Assembly: GCA_048370855.1 (NCBI GenBank)
Contig: DBGEOK010000109.1
Span: 43,421 to 107,420, forward strand
Length of the DNA: 64,000 nt
DNA from: Limiplasma sp048370855
GTDB lineage: Bacteria; Bacillota; Clostridia; Christensenellales; Aristaeellaceae
Direction of reading: 5' to 3'
The stretch's first letter is position 1. Each line of letters starts with the position of its first letter. This document shows positions 1 through 8,198 of this stretch, piece by piece. The notes under the pieces are model-generated. The model worked only from the letters and a program-made list of their open reading frames with translations. It was not told where the DNA came from and searched no databases. The translations under genes and the position numbers were made by a program.

Positions 1-1
1 T

Positions 2-244
2 ATCATGCTGGAAACCGTCAAGCGCGCCGAGGATGGCGACGGCTGGATCGCGCGCCTGTATGAAACGGACAACGCGCGGACGGAGTGCGCGCTTTTCTGG
101 AACGGCGCGCTGGAAAGCGTCGAGGAATGCAACTGCATCGAGGAAAAAAAGGCGGACGCCGCGTTTGAGGACGACCGCATTCCGCTGACCTTCAGACCTT
201 ATGAGATTAAAACCATCCGGATTCGGGAAAAGGAGGCCCTGTGA
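2..244 (+). CDS. GH38 alpha-mannosidase, C-terminal end (5' truncated by window edge)
   Basis: The frame is open from the window edge to TGA at 242-244, so only about 80 C-terminal residues are visible. They match the last beta domain of GH38 alpha-mannosidases: an ETVKRAEDGDG segment, an ARLYE strand and the closing FRPYEIKTIRI strand, which is the usual end of this family. GH38 enzymes remove alpha-linked mannose from glycans. The catalytic domain lies outside the window, so substrate cannot be judged. The stop overlaps the start of the hexosaminidase gene (TGATG), implying an operon for glycan breakdown. Family assignment is recognition of conserved C-terminal motifs. Confidence 0.75.
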   Translation: MMLETVKRAEDGDGWIARLYETDNARTECALFWNGALESVEECNCIEEKKADAAFEDDRIPLTFRPYEIKTIRIREKEAL

Positions 245-2091
245 TGGACTTTTTGCCTATGCCGCACAGCGTGCGATATGGAGAGGGATGCTTCCCGCTC
301 CGCTATGATACGCGCATTCTGCTGGAAGGCACGGAGCCGTCCGCGCTTTTGTACGCTCAAATGCTGGCCGATGAGATCCGGCGGGATACGGGCCTGGAGC
401 TGTCCGTCCTCAGAGGAACCGCGCGGATGGGGGACATGGTTCTGCGGGCGGACGCGGCCTTGAGAGAGGATTGCTACCGCCTGAGCGTGACGCCAAACGG
501 CGCGGAGATACGCGGAGGAAGCGACGAGGCGATCCTCCATGGCGTGCAAACGCTGAGCCAGTGGGTGCGCCGGCACGGCGCGCGCCTGCCCGCGCTGGAG
601 GTGGAAGATTATCCGGACCTGAAATCCCGCGGGTATTACCTCGACTGCTCCCGGGGACGTGTTCCCACGCTGGCGACGCTCAAGCGCTATGCCGACCTGC
701 TGTGCCGCTACAAAATTAACGAATGGCAGCTTTACATAGAGCATACCTACCTTTTCCGGGACCTGAGCGAAGCTTGGCGGGACGACACGCCCCTGACCGC
801 GGAGGAAATCATGGAGCTGGACGCCTACTGCCGCGCCCGGCATATCGAGCTGATCCCCTCGCTGTCCACCTTTGGACATATGTACAAAATTTTAAGCACC
901 AAGACCTGCTGTGATTTGTGCGAGCTGGAGGATTCGGAAAAAATTCCCTTTACCTATACCTACGCGGGCGACCACCATACCCTGAACGTTTCCAACGGCC
1001 GCTCGCTGGACTTTGTCAAGGGCTTGATCGTGGAATATATGGCGCTGTTCACATCCCGGAAATTCAACATTTGCTGCGACGAGACCTTTGACCTTGGAAA
1101 AGGACGCAGCCGCGCGATGGCGGCCGGCGCGGGCGAGCATGAGCTGTATATGGCGCACGTGTCGGAGCTGTGCCGCTTTTTAATCGACCGGGGGTATACG
1201 CCCATGTTCTGGGGCGATATCATGTGGCGCAAGCCCGAGGCTTACGCCGTGCTGCCCAAGGAAACCGTCTGCCTCAATTGGGGCTACCTGCCCGACCAGC
1301 GCGAGGATGAAATCCGCATGCTGGCGGAGATGGGCGCGACGCAGTATGCCTGCCCGGGCGTGTGTACCTGGAACCGCTGGATTCCGTTGGTGCGCCGTTC
1401 GTTTGACAATATCCGGGCGATGTGCGCCCACGGGCGCAAGTATGGCGTAATCGGCTTGCTGAACACCGATTGGGGCGACTACGGCCATATCTGCCATCCG
1501 TGGTTTTCAACGCCGGGCATTTTGTATGGCGCGGCGTTTGCGTGGAATGGCGACGGCGTTTCCTTCGAGGAGATCAACCGCGCGATTTCCTTTCTGGAAT
1601 ACGGCGACCGGGAAGGCCGGTTTATGGAGGGCTTCACAGCGCTGTCGGACAACGAGGTTTTCGATTGGTTCCATGCCGTTCGATGGATTGAGGAACCGGA
1701 CGCCGATCAGCGCCGGAGAATCTTTGCGGAAATGGATGTGGGCCGCGTGGAAGAGGCCAATACCGCGGTCGATCAGGCGTTGGACGTGCTGGCCGCCGCC
1801 GCGCGGGGCATGGAGGCCGAAAGCCGGGGAATGATGCAGGCTGTTTCCATTGCGGCGCACGGTATCAAGCTGTGGAACGAGATCGCCCGGTATATCGGCG
1901 AAACGCTTGAGGGGCGGCGGGGGGAGGAAGCGCGCCGGACCGGCGCGGAGCTCGCCGGGGAACTGGAGGGCTGGTATCATCGCTATGTGACCCTATGGCG
2001 ATCGGTTTCCAAGGAGGGCGCGGCAGCGCGCACGCTGAAGGTTGTCTGCGATTATGCGGATATGCTCCGCGGTCGAAGCCACGCGCGCTGA
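244..2091 (+). CDS. GH20 family beta-N-acetylhexosaminidase-like glycoside hydrolase
   Basis: A 615-residue protein. The N-terminal 120 or so residues form the GH20b-type alpha/beta domain; from DYPDLKSRGYYLDCSRG onward comes the GH20 TIM barrel. The conserved Asp-Glu pair for substrate-assisted catalysis is D279-E280 in FNICCDETFDLG. Known members release terminal GlcNAc, GalNAc or related hexosamines. No signal peptide is seen, so it is probably cytoplasmic and acts on imported oligosaccharides. Start: ATG at 244 is preferred over GTG at 241 because AGGAGG at 231-236 sits 7 bases before it. It overlaps the mannosidase stop by one base, so the two are translationally coupled. Exact sugar specificity is not known. 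Confidence 0.85.
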   Translation: MDFLPMPHSVRYGEGCFPLRYDTRILLEGTEPSALLYAQMLADEIRRDTGLELSVLRGTARMGDMVLRADAALREDCYRLSVTPNGAEIRGGSDEAILHGVQTLSQWVRRHGARLPALEVEDYPDLKSRGYYLDCSRGRVPTLATLKRYADLLCRYKINEWQLYIEHTYLFRDLSEAWRDDTPLTAEEIMELDAYCRARHIELIPSLSTFGHMYKILSTKTCCDLCELEDSEKIPFTYTYAGDHHTLNVSNGRSLDFVKGLIVEYMALFTSRKFNICCDETFDLGKGRSRAMAAGAGEHELYMAHVSELCRFLIDRGYTPMFWGDIMWRKPEAYAVLPKETVCLNWGYLPDQREDEIRMLAEMGATQYACPGVCTWNRWIPLVRRSFDNIRAMCAHGRKYGVIGLLNTDWGDYGHICHPWFSTPGILYGAAFAWNGDGVSFEEINRAISFLEYGDREGRFMEGFTALSDNEVFDWFHAVRWIEEPDADQRRRIFAEMDVGRVEEANTAVDQALDVLAAAARGMEAESRGMMQAVSIAAHGIKLWNEIARYIGETLEGRRGEEARRTGAELAGELEGWYHRYVTLWRSVSKEGAAARTLKVVCDYADMLRGRSHAR

Positions 2092-2166
2092 CGGAAAAGC
2101 GGCCGGAAGGCATAACCCGGTCAAAGCCGATTTTCGAGACGGCGGATGGAAGGGCCGGGGCGTCCG

Positions 2167-2646
2167 TTACCTTCTCGCGCCCTCCACATGGAGAAACCTC
2201 CGGTTGGGCTGGCGGTAGGCGGACAGGGGCCGCAGCCAGGCGTCGATCGTATGGGCCGCGACATACAGCTCGCCGTCCTTCATTCCTACGACGAGCGCGG
2301 CATGGCTGTAAGGCTCTCCAGGCATGCCAAGCTGGACGATATCCCCAAGGATGATATCCTCACGGCTTGTCTCGCGGGCATAGGGCCCCCGTCCGGCATT
2401 CGTCGTCAGAAAACGGTACAGGTATTCCACCCCCGTCCAGGCGGGGGCGCGATGATTGGCGTCTATATAGTACCAGCCGTAAGTAGGGGTGTCATTCATG
2501 ACGCCGCAGCCGGCATACAGGCATTGGGAAACAAAGTTGGTGCAGTCTCCGCCCAAACCGTGAAAATCCAGATATGCCGGATTGCGGCGAAGCGCCCATC
2601 GTTGTGCGTAGAAAATTGCTTTTGCCCGGTCATAACCCGTCGCCAT
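2167..2646 (-). CDS. Putative amidase-domain protein (Amidase_6 type)
   Basis: A 159-residue protein matching the small putative amidase domain of Firmicutes. Family signatures are YDRAKAIFYAQRWA near the N-terminus, RNPAYLDF, GGDCTNFVSQCL holding the probable catalytic Cys, and PYSHAALVVG holding the probable catalytic His. Such CHAP/NlpC-like folds cleave amide bonds, often in peptidoglycan, but some members occur free without a signal peptide, as here. Start: ATG at 2646 has GGAGG 10 bases upstream; an in-frame TTG at 2664 would add six Gly-rich residues and lies before that site. It is a single gene, divergent from lysA. Substrate is unknown. Confidence 0.75.
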   Translation of the reverse strand: MATGYDRAKAIFYAQRWALRRNPAYLDFHGLGGDCTNFVSQCLYAGCGVMNDTPTYGWYYIDANHRAPAWTGVEYLYRFLTTNAGRGPYARETSREDIILGDIVQLGMPGEPYSHAALVVGMKDGELYVAAHTIDAWLRPLSAYRQPNRRFLHVEGARR

Positions 2647-3018
2647 TCCATATCCGCCTCCCAAAGCAGCTTATGCGACCGGCTGGCTGAAGGTTCGCAG
2701 AGCATACCGCGCAAGCGCGGCACGGCTGAAAAACGGGAAACGGCGCTTTGGTCGCCAGTTATTTCCAAGCCGGGATGGCAAGACGATTAAACCGATTGGA
2801 CAAAATGAGCGTCGGGAAATTGGCGCGGGGATTTCCAGCGCCGGGGCGATGCTGAGGCGCCTGCTTCGCGCCGTCCCGCCGCTTTTTCCAGAAAAAACGA
2901 TTCGGCTGGCCTTGCCATGCACCCGGAATGTCCCTCCCGCGCCGTATTTTCTCAGGAGCTGCCGGTAGGCCGCGCGCCCGGAGCGCTCCTCTTGCTTACG
3001 AGGAACGCGGATGCCTGT

Positions 3019-3043
3019 CGGCGCTGAGATGCGCCGCCTTTTT
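3019..3043 (+). terminator. Candidate Rho-independent terminator upstream of the lysA promoter
   Basis: Six-base-pair all-GC stem CGGCGC / GCGCCG with a TGAGAT loop, followed by CCTTTTT. It points in the plus direction but no plus-strand gene is seen upstream, and the lysA promoter lies downstream of it. Confidence 0.4.
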
Positions 3044-3130
3044 ATATCATGCGATGCGGCCCCCCTTCCGCCTTTTTTCAATCCGTGCCGCGCTCCTGCT
3101 ACATCCATTTGTTTCCAGGCGGGAATGAGA

Positions 3131-3159
3131 TTGAATTGTCGCTTGACCTATGATAGAAT
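3131..3159 (+). promoter_or_regulatory. Candidate sigma-A promoter for lysA
   Basis: TTGAAT, 17-base spacer, TAGAAT, ending 46 bases before the lysA start. Confidence 0.55.
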
Positions 3160-3205
3160 AGCTGCGTTCGACAGATCAACCGGAGTCGAACGGAAGGATG
3201 GTTTC

Positions 3206-4483
3206 ATGCCGAACTTTTCATTGCGCGACGAGGTGTTCTTTCAGGCCGCGGCTCAGTTTCGGACGCCGTTTCACCTGTATTCCGAAAAGGGCGTCCGTCA
3301 GACGGCGCGCCGCCTGAAGGATGCCTTTGCGGGTTTGCCCTCCTTTCAGGAGTACTTTGCCGTCAAGGCCCTTCCGACGCCGGCTGTTTTGCGCATTCTC
3401 AAGGAAGAAGGCTGCGGCGTGGATTGCGCCAGTCTGACCGAGCTGATGCTGGCCGATGCCTGCGGCTTTTCCAACGATGATATCATGTTCAGCGCCAACG
3501 ACGTGCCGCCCGAGGAATTTGCGCTGGCGCGCAAGCTGGGCGCTTATATTAACCTTGACGATATCACGCACATCGGCGCGCTCCGGCTCAACGGCGGCAT
3601 TCCGCAGGAAATCTGCCTCAGATACAACCCAGGCGGAACCTTTCGCATTGGAAATACCATTATGGGCGACCCCGGGGACGCAAAATACGGCATGACGCGG
3701 GAGCAGCTCTCCCTTGCGCTGCGCGAGCTGAAAGGCGACGGCGTTAAACGGTTTGGCCTGCATTCCTTCCTGAGCAGCAACACGACCGACCCGGCGTACT
3801 ACCCGGCGCTAGCCAGGCTGCTGTTTCAAACGGGCCTCGAGCTGATGGAGGAAAGCGGGCTTGCGCTGTCGTTTGTCAACCTGTCGGGAGGCATCGGCAT
3901 TCCATACCGTCCGGACGCGCCGGAGGCGAATATCGAGGCCATTGGAAACGGCGTTTCTGAAACCTATCAGAAGGTTTTTACGGCAAACGGCGTCAGGGGC
4001 GTGGCGGTCAAAACGGAGCTTGGCCGTTACATGACAGGGCCGAACGGCTGGCTGGTGACGCATATCACCAATGAGAAGAAGATCTACAAGCATTACCTGG
4101 GCCTGGACGCGTCGGCGTGCGACCTGATGCGCCCCGCCATGTACGGGGCGTACCACCACATCACCGTGCCCGGGCGGGAACACCTGCCCCATGACGAGCT
4201 GGTGGATGTGACGGGCAGCCTTTGCGAAAACAATGATAAGTTTGCCATTGACCGGATGCTGCCCAAAGCGGAAGTCGGGGATATTCTTGTCATCCACGAC
4301 ACCGGCGCGCACGGGCTCAGCATGGGCTACAATTATAACGGAAAGCTTCGCTGCAAGGAGGTGCTCTACCGCGAGGACGGCACGTTTGCGCTGATACGGC
4401 GGGCCGAAACCCCACGGGATTATTTTGCCGCGCTGGATATAGACCCTGTCTGGCAGAAGCTGGATAAGCAGTATTTTCAATAA
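3206..4483 (+). CDS. lysA: Diaminopimelate decarboxylase
   Basis: A 425-residue PLP-dependent decarboxylase of the alanine-racemase fold (fold III). It makes L-lysine from meso-diaminopimelate, the last step of lysine synthesis. The PLP lysine is K54 in YFAVKALPTP. The Gly-rich phosphate-binding segment is LSGGIGIPY, and the family's active-site Cys is C340 in TGSLCENNDKF, contributed across the dimer. The LSSN segment replaces the more usual IGSQ motif, marking a divergent LysA branch. Start: ATG at 3206 has GGAAGGA just upstream; the longer frame has no ribosome binding site. It stands alone with its own promoter, not in a lysine operon. Carboxynorspermidine decarboxylase is a less likely alternative. 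Confidence 0.85.
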   Translation: MPNFSLRDEVFFQAAAQFRTPFHLYSEKGVRQTARRLKDAFAGLPSFQEYFAVKALPTPAVLRILKEEGCGVDCASLTELMLADACGFSNDDIMFSANDVPPEEFALARKLGAYINLDDITHIGALRLNGGIPQEICLRYNPGGTFRIGNTIMGDPGDAKYGMTREQLSLALRELKGDGVKRFGLHSFLSSNTTDPAYYPALARLLFQTGLELMEESGLALSFVNLSGGIGIPYRPDAPEANIEAIGNGVSETYQKVFTANGVRGVAVKTELGRYMTGPNGWLVTHITNEKKIYKHYLGLDASACDLMRPAMYGAYHHITVPGREHLPHDELVDVTGSLCENNDKFAIDRMLPKAEVGDILVIHDTGAHGLSMGYNYNGKLRCKEVLYREDGTFALIRRAETPRDYFAALDIDPVWQKLDKQYFQ

Positions 4484-4539
4484 ACGGTTCGGAAGCGGCG
4501 GGGCGCATAGGAACCATGGACGGCAAACAGTAAAAAAAA

Positions 4540-4820
4540 CAGGCCTTTCAGCCTATCGAAAAACCCCTTTTGAGGGTGACTTGGAGGGGCCGGGGCCCCT
4601 CCAAATGGAATCGGTTCGCCCGGCTGACCCGCAGAGGCGATGGCTCCGGTGCTTCCGCCGTGCCTGGCCCCAGGCGGGCGCGGCGTTCGCGCCTCCGGCG
4701 TAAAAGTAATTCATATTGGCGAAATCAGACCCATCCTTGGGGCCGTGAACGCGGCCCCAAAAAGGGATACCTAAGGGCAAAGCCCTTAGGCGGAGGGTTT
4801 GGGAGGCGGAGCCTCCCAAC
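4540..4820. repeat. Hairpin cluster A (string of stem-loops)
   Basis: The 350-base gap after lysA holds no gene. It contains perfect stem-loops in a row: TTGGAGGGGCC arms at 4581-4591 and 4594-4604; TTGGGGCCG arms at 4737-4745 and 4752-4760; CCTAAGGGC arms at 4770-4778 and 4782-4790; TTGGGAGGC arms at 4799-4807 and 4811-4819. Smaller stems are also present near 4563-4578 and 4665-4695. None has a proper U-tract, so they are not simple terminators, though the last could end transcription from either side. Similar clusters occur at 21.61-21.87 and 54.03-54.21 kb. Confidence 0.7.
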
Positions 4821-4833
4821 GTCCCTTCCCGCG

Positions 4834-5883
4834 TCAATCCGCCGTGAACGCGACCTTGGCAGTCATGCCGTAGCTGACGGTGTCGGGCGCCTCGAAGGCG
4901 ATGTAAACGGCGAAATGCGCGACGGTATCCTCGTCGTCGGCTTCCTCGTCAGCCTCCGCTTCGGCGGTGGCGGCGATGCGCTCCACAACGCCTTGCGCGG
5001 TCATGCCGTTGGCGAAGGTAATTTCAACCGAGCCGCCTACCTTTACCGCGCGCAGGTCAAGCTCTTCCGCGTCCGCCTTCAGGCGCATGGCCGTATCGGG
5101 ATAAAGCGTCGCAATCAACGCGCCCTGCTCCACGGTGTCGCCCGCCGATACGCTCACCGCGGCTACCGCGCCCGATACGGGCGCGGTCATGCGATGGTCG
5201 TAGGCGCTCGTCTCCAGGGTTTCATACAGCAGGCTGCCTTGATCGACATGCGCGCCGTTCTCCACATAGACGGCGCAAATCGCGCCCGTGCCGCTGTACG
5301 CCACGGGATCGACCTTGGCGATCGTTCCCTTGCCAACGCGCGTTTTGGCGGCGCGCGTTTCGCTGCGGAAGATGCTGACGCTGCTGTTGTTTTCAAATAC
5401 GCCCTCCGTGACCTCCACGGAAAAATCGCTGCCGCTGACGCTTGCGATAAAGCCCGCGCCCTTGTAGTCTCCGTCCGCGCTTTGCAGGTACACGGTTTCG
5501 CCCGGGTGGACGATTTTGGTTTCGATGGCGCTGTACGCGTTGCGCGTGGAGGCGGACACGGTGTATTGATAATCGGGCTCAATGTATAAAACCGCGCCAT
5601 AACGCGCCGCGACGCTTTCTACGGCTTCGCCCTCCGAGCCGAACAGCCGCGCCGTGCCCGATTGCTCGGCGTATATTGGCTGCGGATCAAACGAGGCGAT
5701 TTCTTCGCCCGCCGCAACGCGCTCGCCGCTTTGCACATCCACATTGCCAATCACGCCCGCCGCGGGCGCCAAAACGGCCGCCTCCCGCGTGGCGACAACG
5801 GAGCCGTCCAGCGTGGCGGTTTCGGCAAGCGCCGAGGTTGCGAGCAGCATCATTGAAAGCAGTAAAATTGAAAATCTTTTCAT
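4834..5883 (-). CDS. Secreted HlyD/MFP-type adaptor-like protein (third adaptor of efflux operon)
   Basis: A 349-residue protein with an N-terminal signal peptide (MKRFSILLLSMM, cleavage near ALA-E). It has biotinyl-lipoyl-like beta segments (APAAGVIGNVDVQSGERVAAGEEI and TAPVSGAVAAVSVSAGDTVEQGALI) and a C-terminal beta-barrel half ending in SYGMTAKVAFTAD, all typical of membrane fusion adaptors. It lacks the coiled-coil hairpin and, after cleavage, any membrane anchor. An acidic insert (EAEADEEADDED) precedes the last strands. Start: ATG at 5883 has GAGGAG about 10 bases upstream; the longer frame begins inside the previous stop. It is last in a five-gene minus-strand operon and is a clear paralogue of the preceding gene. 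Its role in the pump is inferred from context. Confidence 0.75.
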   Translation of the reverse strand: MKRFSILLLSMMLLATSALAETATLDGSVVATREAAVLAPAAGVIGNVDVQSGERVAAGEEIASFDPQPIYAEQSGTARLFGSEGEAVESVAARYGAVLYIEPDYQYTVSASTRNAYSAIETKIVHPGETVYLQSADGDYKGAGFIASVSGSDFSVEVTEGVFENNSSVSIFRSETRAAKTRVGKGTIAKVDPVAYSGTGAICAVYVENGAHVDQGSLLYETLETSAYDHRMTAPVSGAVAAVSVSAGDTVEQGALIATLYPDTAMRLKADAEELDLRAVKVGGSVEITFANGMTAQGVVERIAATAEAEADEEADDEDTVAHFAVYIAFEAPDTVSYGMTAKVAFTAD

Positions 5884-5909
5884 GGGATATGGCTCCTCTC
5901 GTTCTTTGG

Positions 5910-6962
5910 TCAATCCATGGTGGCAATGGTTACATTCATGCCATAGCGAATGGACGCGTCAGGCTCAAAATCAATGCGAACCCGATAACAGGTATCCTCG
6001 CTTGCGGAATCGGACAGGGCGGAGATGGAGCGCACGACGCCGCTCGCGGGCTCGGCGCTGTCCGCGCTCCAATCAAAGGTAAGCGACACGGTATCGCCGA
6101 TGCCGATGGAGGCCAAATCGCTTTCGTTAATCAGCGCCTCGATCTGCATCGCCTCCGCAGGCCAAATGACGGCCACAACCGCGTTTTCCGAAACGGTCGC
6201 GCCCGGCTCCACGTTGATTTCGGCCACCACGCCAGCCTCCCCGGCGAGGATGGAAGGCTCGGCGGCGCTGCCGTCGAGCGTTTCCATCAGCAATGCGCCG
6301 CGCGTTACCGACTGACCCTCCGTTACCGCAACGGAGGCGACGCGGCCCGAAGCCGTAACCGCCACGGGCGCGTTGCGCGCCACGTCGCCGCGCCCGACGC
6401 GCTGGGTATCGCTGAAGGCCGCGTCCCGATACAGGTTGACGGATTCGCCCACCTTAAAGCTGCCATCGGTCACCTGCACGGTGTAGGCGCTTCCGTCCAC
6501 GCCCGTAATCACGCCCACGCCGGCGCGCGCCGAGTCCGACCGGCTTCGCAGGTAAACCTGCTCGCCCACATACACCACCTTGGTTTCCACGGAATCATAG
6601 GCGTTTTCCGTGGAGGCCGATACGGTATAGGTCACATCGCTTTCCAGATAGATGCATGCTCCGTAGCGCTCCGCCACGGTATCGGTCAGGCTGCCCGCCT
6701 GCGCAAACACAGCGGAAACCGTTCCGTCTACCTCGGCGTATACCTTGGTGGTGCGCAGCGCGGCTACCTCGTCGCCCGCGGCTACGTTTTGCCCCGCGGT
6801 GACGGATACGCTTTCCACAATGCCGCTCGCGGCCGCGTATACCTCGTGCGTGTAAGCGGCCGTCACCGTGCCGTCCAGCGATACGGACTCGGCCAGTGCG
6901 GAAACGTTCAGCAGGGTAAGGGCGAGGCTGGTCAGAAAAATGCGTTTGAACAATCGTTTCAT
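5910..6962 (-). CDS. Secreted HlyD/MFP-type adaptor-like protein (second adaptor of efflux operon)
   Basis: A 350-residue protein with a signal peptide (MKRLFKRIFLTSLALTLL, cleavage near ALA-E). Lipoyl-like halves are at ASGIVESVSVTAGQNVAAGDE and AGEAGVVAEINVEPGATVSE, and a C-terminal barrel ends in IRYGMNVTIATMD. It shares layout and many blocks with the following gene, for example the TYTVSAST(E/R)NAY and ETK(V/I)V segments, so the pair arose by duplication. As in its partner, there is no lasting membrane anchor and no long coiled coil. AAAGGAG precedes the ATG. It starts 24 bases after the permease gene. Probably an extracytoplasmic accessory of the ABC exporter; not recognised as a named subfamily. 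Confidence 0.75.
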   Translation of the reverse strand: MKRLFKRIFLTSLALTLLNVSALAESVSLDGTVTAAYTHEVYAAASGIVESVSVTAGQNVAAGDEVAALRTTKVYAEVDGTVSAVFAQAGSLTDTVAERYGACIYLESDVTYTVSASTENAYDSVETKVVYVGEQVYLRSRSDSARAGVGVITGVDGSAYTVQVTDGSFKVGESVNLYRDAAFSDTQRVGRGDVARNAPVAVTASGRVASVAVTEGQSVTRGALLMETLDGSAAEPSILAGEAGVVAEINVEPGATVSENAVVAVIWPAEAMQIEALINESDLASIGIGDTVSLTFDWSADSAEPASGVVRSISALSDSASEDTCYRVRIDFEPDASIRYGMNVTIATMD

Positions 6963-6986
6963 AAAGGGGTTACTCCTTTCCGGTAA

Positions 6987-8198
6987 TCACATGGAGCGCA
7001 GCGCGTCGATGGGGTTGAGCTTGCTGGCCTTGCGCGCGGGCGCCCAGCCGAACACAATGCCCACGGCTGCCGAGAACCCAACGCCAAGGGCGATCGCGCC
7101 GGCGGAGAGAACAAATTCGGTTCCCATCACATTGGTCAGGATGATGGACAGCAGCAAGCCGAGCGCAACGCCCACGATGCCGCCGATCATCGAAAGCAAG
7201 AAGGATTCGATCAAAAACTGCGTCTGAATTTGCCACGGTATCGCCCCGAGCGCCTTTTTAAGACCGATTTCCATCGTGCGTTCGGTAACGGAGGTCAGCA
7301 TCATGTTCATAATGCCGATGCCGCCAACCACCAGCGCAATGGACGCGATACCCGCCAGCAGCGCGGTCATCATGGAAAGCATTTGCTCCATGGTATCCTC
7401 CACGCTGCTCATGGTGGTCACCTCGAAGCAGTCGTCCTCATAGGAAAACATCGCGTCCATCGCGCTCTCGATTTGCGAGGCGGCCGTGTCGGAATCCACA
7501 TCCTCGTACAGGTATACGGTGAAGGAGGTCACAAGGCTCTCGTTGTTCATCTTGAGCGCCGTGGTATAGGGAACGAGGATGTTGGGCGTGCCTGAGAACA
7601 TGCTGCTGATGCTTTCCGTATCCTCTGTCGAAAACAGGCCGACCACCGAAAACGGAATGCCGTCGATATACAGCATTTCCCCTACCGGGTCCACGCCGTA
7701 GAAGAAGGTTTCCACCATCTCCGAATCCACGAGGCACACAAAGGATTGATTGTCCTCGTCCACCACGTTCAGCTTCCGGCCACGCGTAATCACATTCTCG
7801 TTGGTTTGGAAGTAGAAGGCGTTTTTGCCCGAAACCGTGATGCGGGTTTCGTAGGCGCCGCCGTGCGAGACGCGGGAGGAAAGCGTCACCGTGGGCGTGA
7901 TGCCCTCGATCACGTCCAGCTCGGTCAGCTCGGCCAGGTCTTGCTTGCTCATGCCCTCCTTGAGGTCGCTGCCCGTGACGGAAACCGTCAGCGTGCCCGC
8001 GCCCATGGAAGAAAAGCTGCCCGCCAGCGAGCCCGACACGCCCGAAATGGTGGTAATGAGCGCGATGACCGCCGTGACGCCGATGAGGATGCCCAGCACC
8101 GTCAGGAAGGAGCGTACCTTGTTGGACCAGATGTTTTCCAGCGACATGATGACGCACTCACGAAGCATCACCAGGGTACTGCGTACTTTTTTAATCAT
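6987..8198 (-). CDS. MacB/YknZ-type ABC transporter permease
   Basis: A 403-residue permease of the MacB/FtsX superfamily. One membrane helix near the N-terminus (VRSFLTVLGILIGVTAVIALI) is followed by a large extracytoplasmic domain (about residues 45-280) and three C-terminal helices in the FtsX domain. Conserved landmarks include the FLTVLGILIG start, GGIGIMNMML, RTMEIGLKKALGA and the closing PARKASKLNPIDALR. MacB-type permeases do not move substrate through the membrane but use mechanotransmission to expel peptides, antibiotics or lipoproteins with adaptor proteins. It overlaps the ATPase stop by 8 bases. Substrate unknown; antimicrobial-peptide defence is plausible from the adjoining two-component system. 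Confidence 0.9.
   Translation of the reverse strand: MIKKVRSTLVMLRECVIMSLENIWSNKVRSFLTVLGILIGVTAVIALITTISGVSGSLAGSFSSMGAGTLTVSVTGSDLKEGMSKQDLAELTELDVIEGITPTVTLSSRVSHGGAYETRITVSGKNAFYFQTNENVITRGRKLNVVDEDNQSFVCLVDSEMVETFFYGVDPVGEMLYIDGIPFSVVGLFSTEDTESISSMFSGTPNILVPYTTALKMNNESLVTSFTVYLYEDVDSDTAASQIESAMDAMFSYEDDCFEVTTMSSVEDTMEQMLSMMTALLAGIASIALVVGGIGIMNMMLTSVTERTMEIGLKKALGAIPWQIQTQFLIESFLLSMIGGIVGVALGLLLSIILTNVMGTEFVLSAGAIALGVGFSAAVGIVFGWAPARKASKLNPIDALRSM

Larger units (their letters stand above)
2647..3205. other. Intergenic region between amidase gene and lysA
   Basis: 559 bases without a convincing gene. It holds a GC hairpin with a T-run at 3019-3043 on the plus strand, a weaker similar one near 3056-3078, and the lysA promoter at 3131-3159. 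I looked for a lysine riboswitch or T-box signature ahead of lysA and saw none. Open frames here lack ribosome binding sites and recognisable motifs. Confidence 0.5.

Noticed and set aside
2647..3205. Lysine riboswitch or T-box ahead of lysA
   Set aside because: I looked for the conserved core sequences and a leader terminator after the promoter and saw neither.
4553..4837. A 94-codon minus-strand frame across hairpin cluster A
   Set aside because: It runs through consecutive stem-loops and has no motif; the inverted repeats explain the open frame.
5676..6986. A 436-codon plus-strand frame opposite the two adaptor genes
   Set aside because: Arg/His/Gly-rich translation, no start signal; the minus-strand frames have signal peptides and adaptor motifs.
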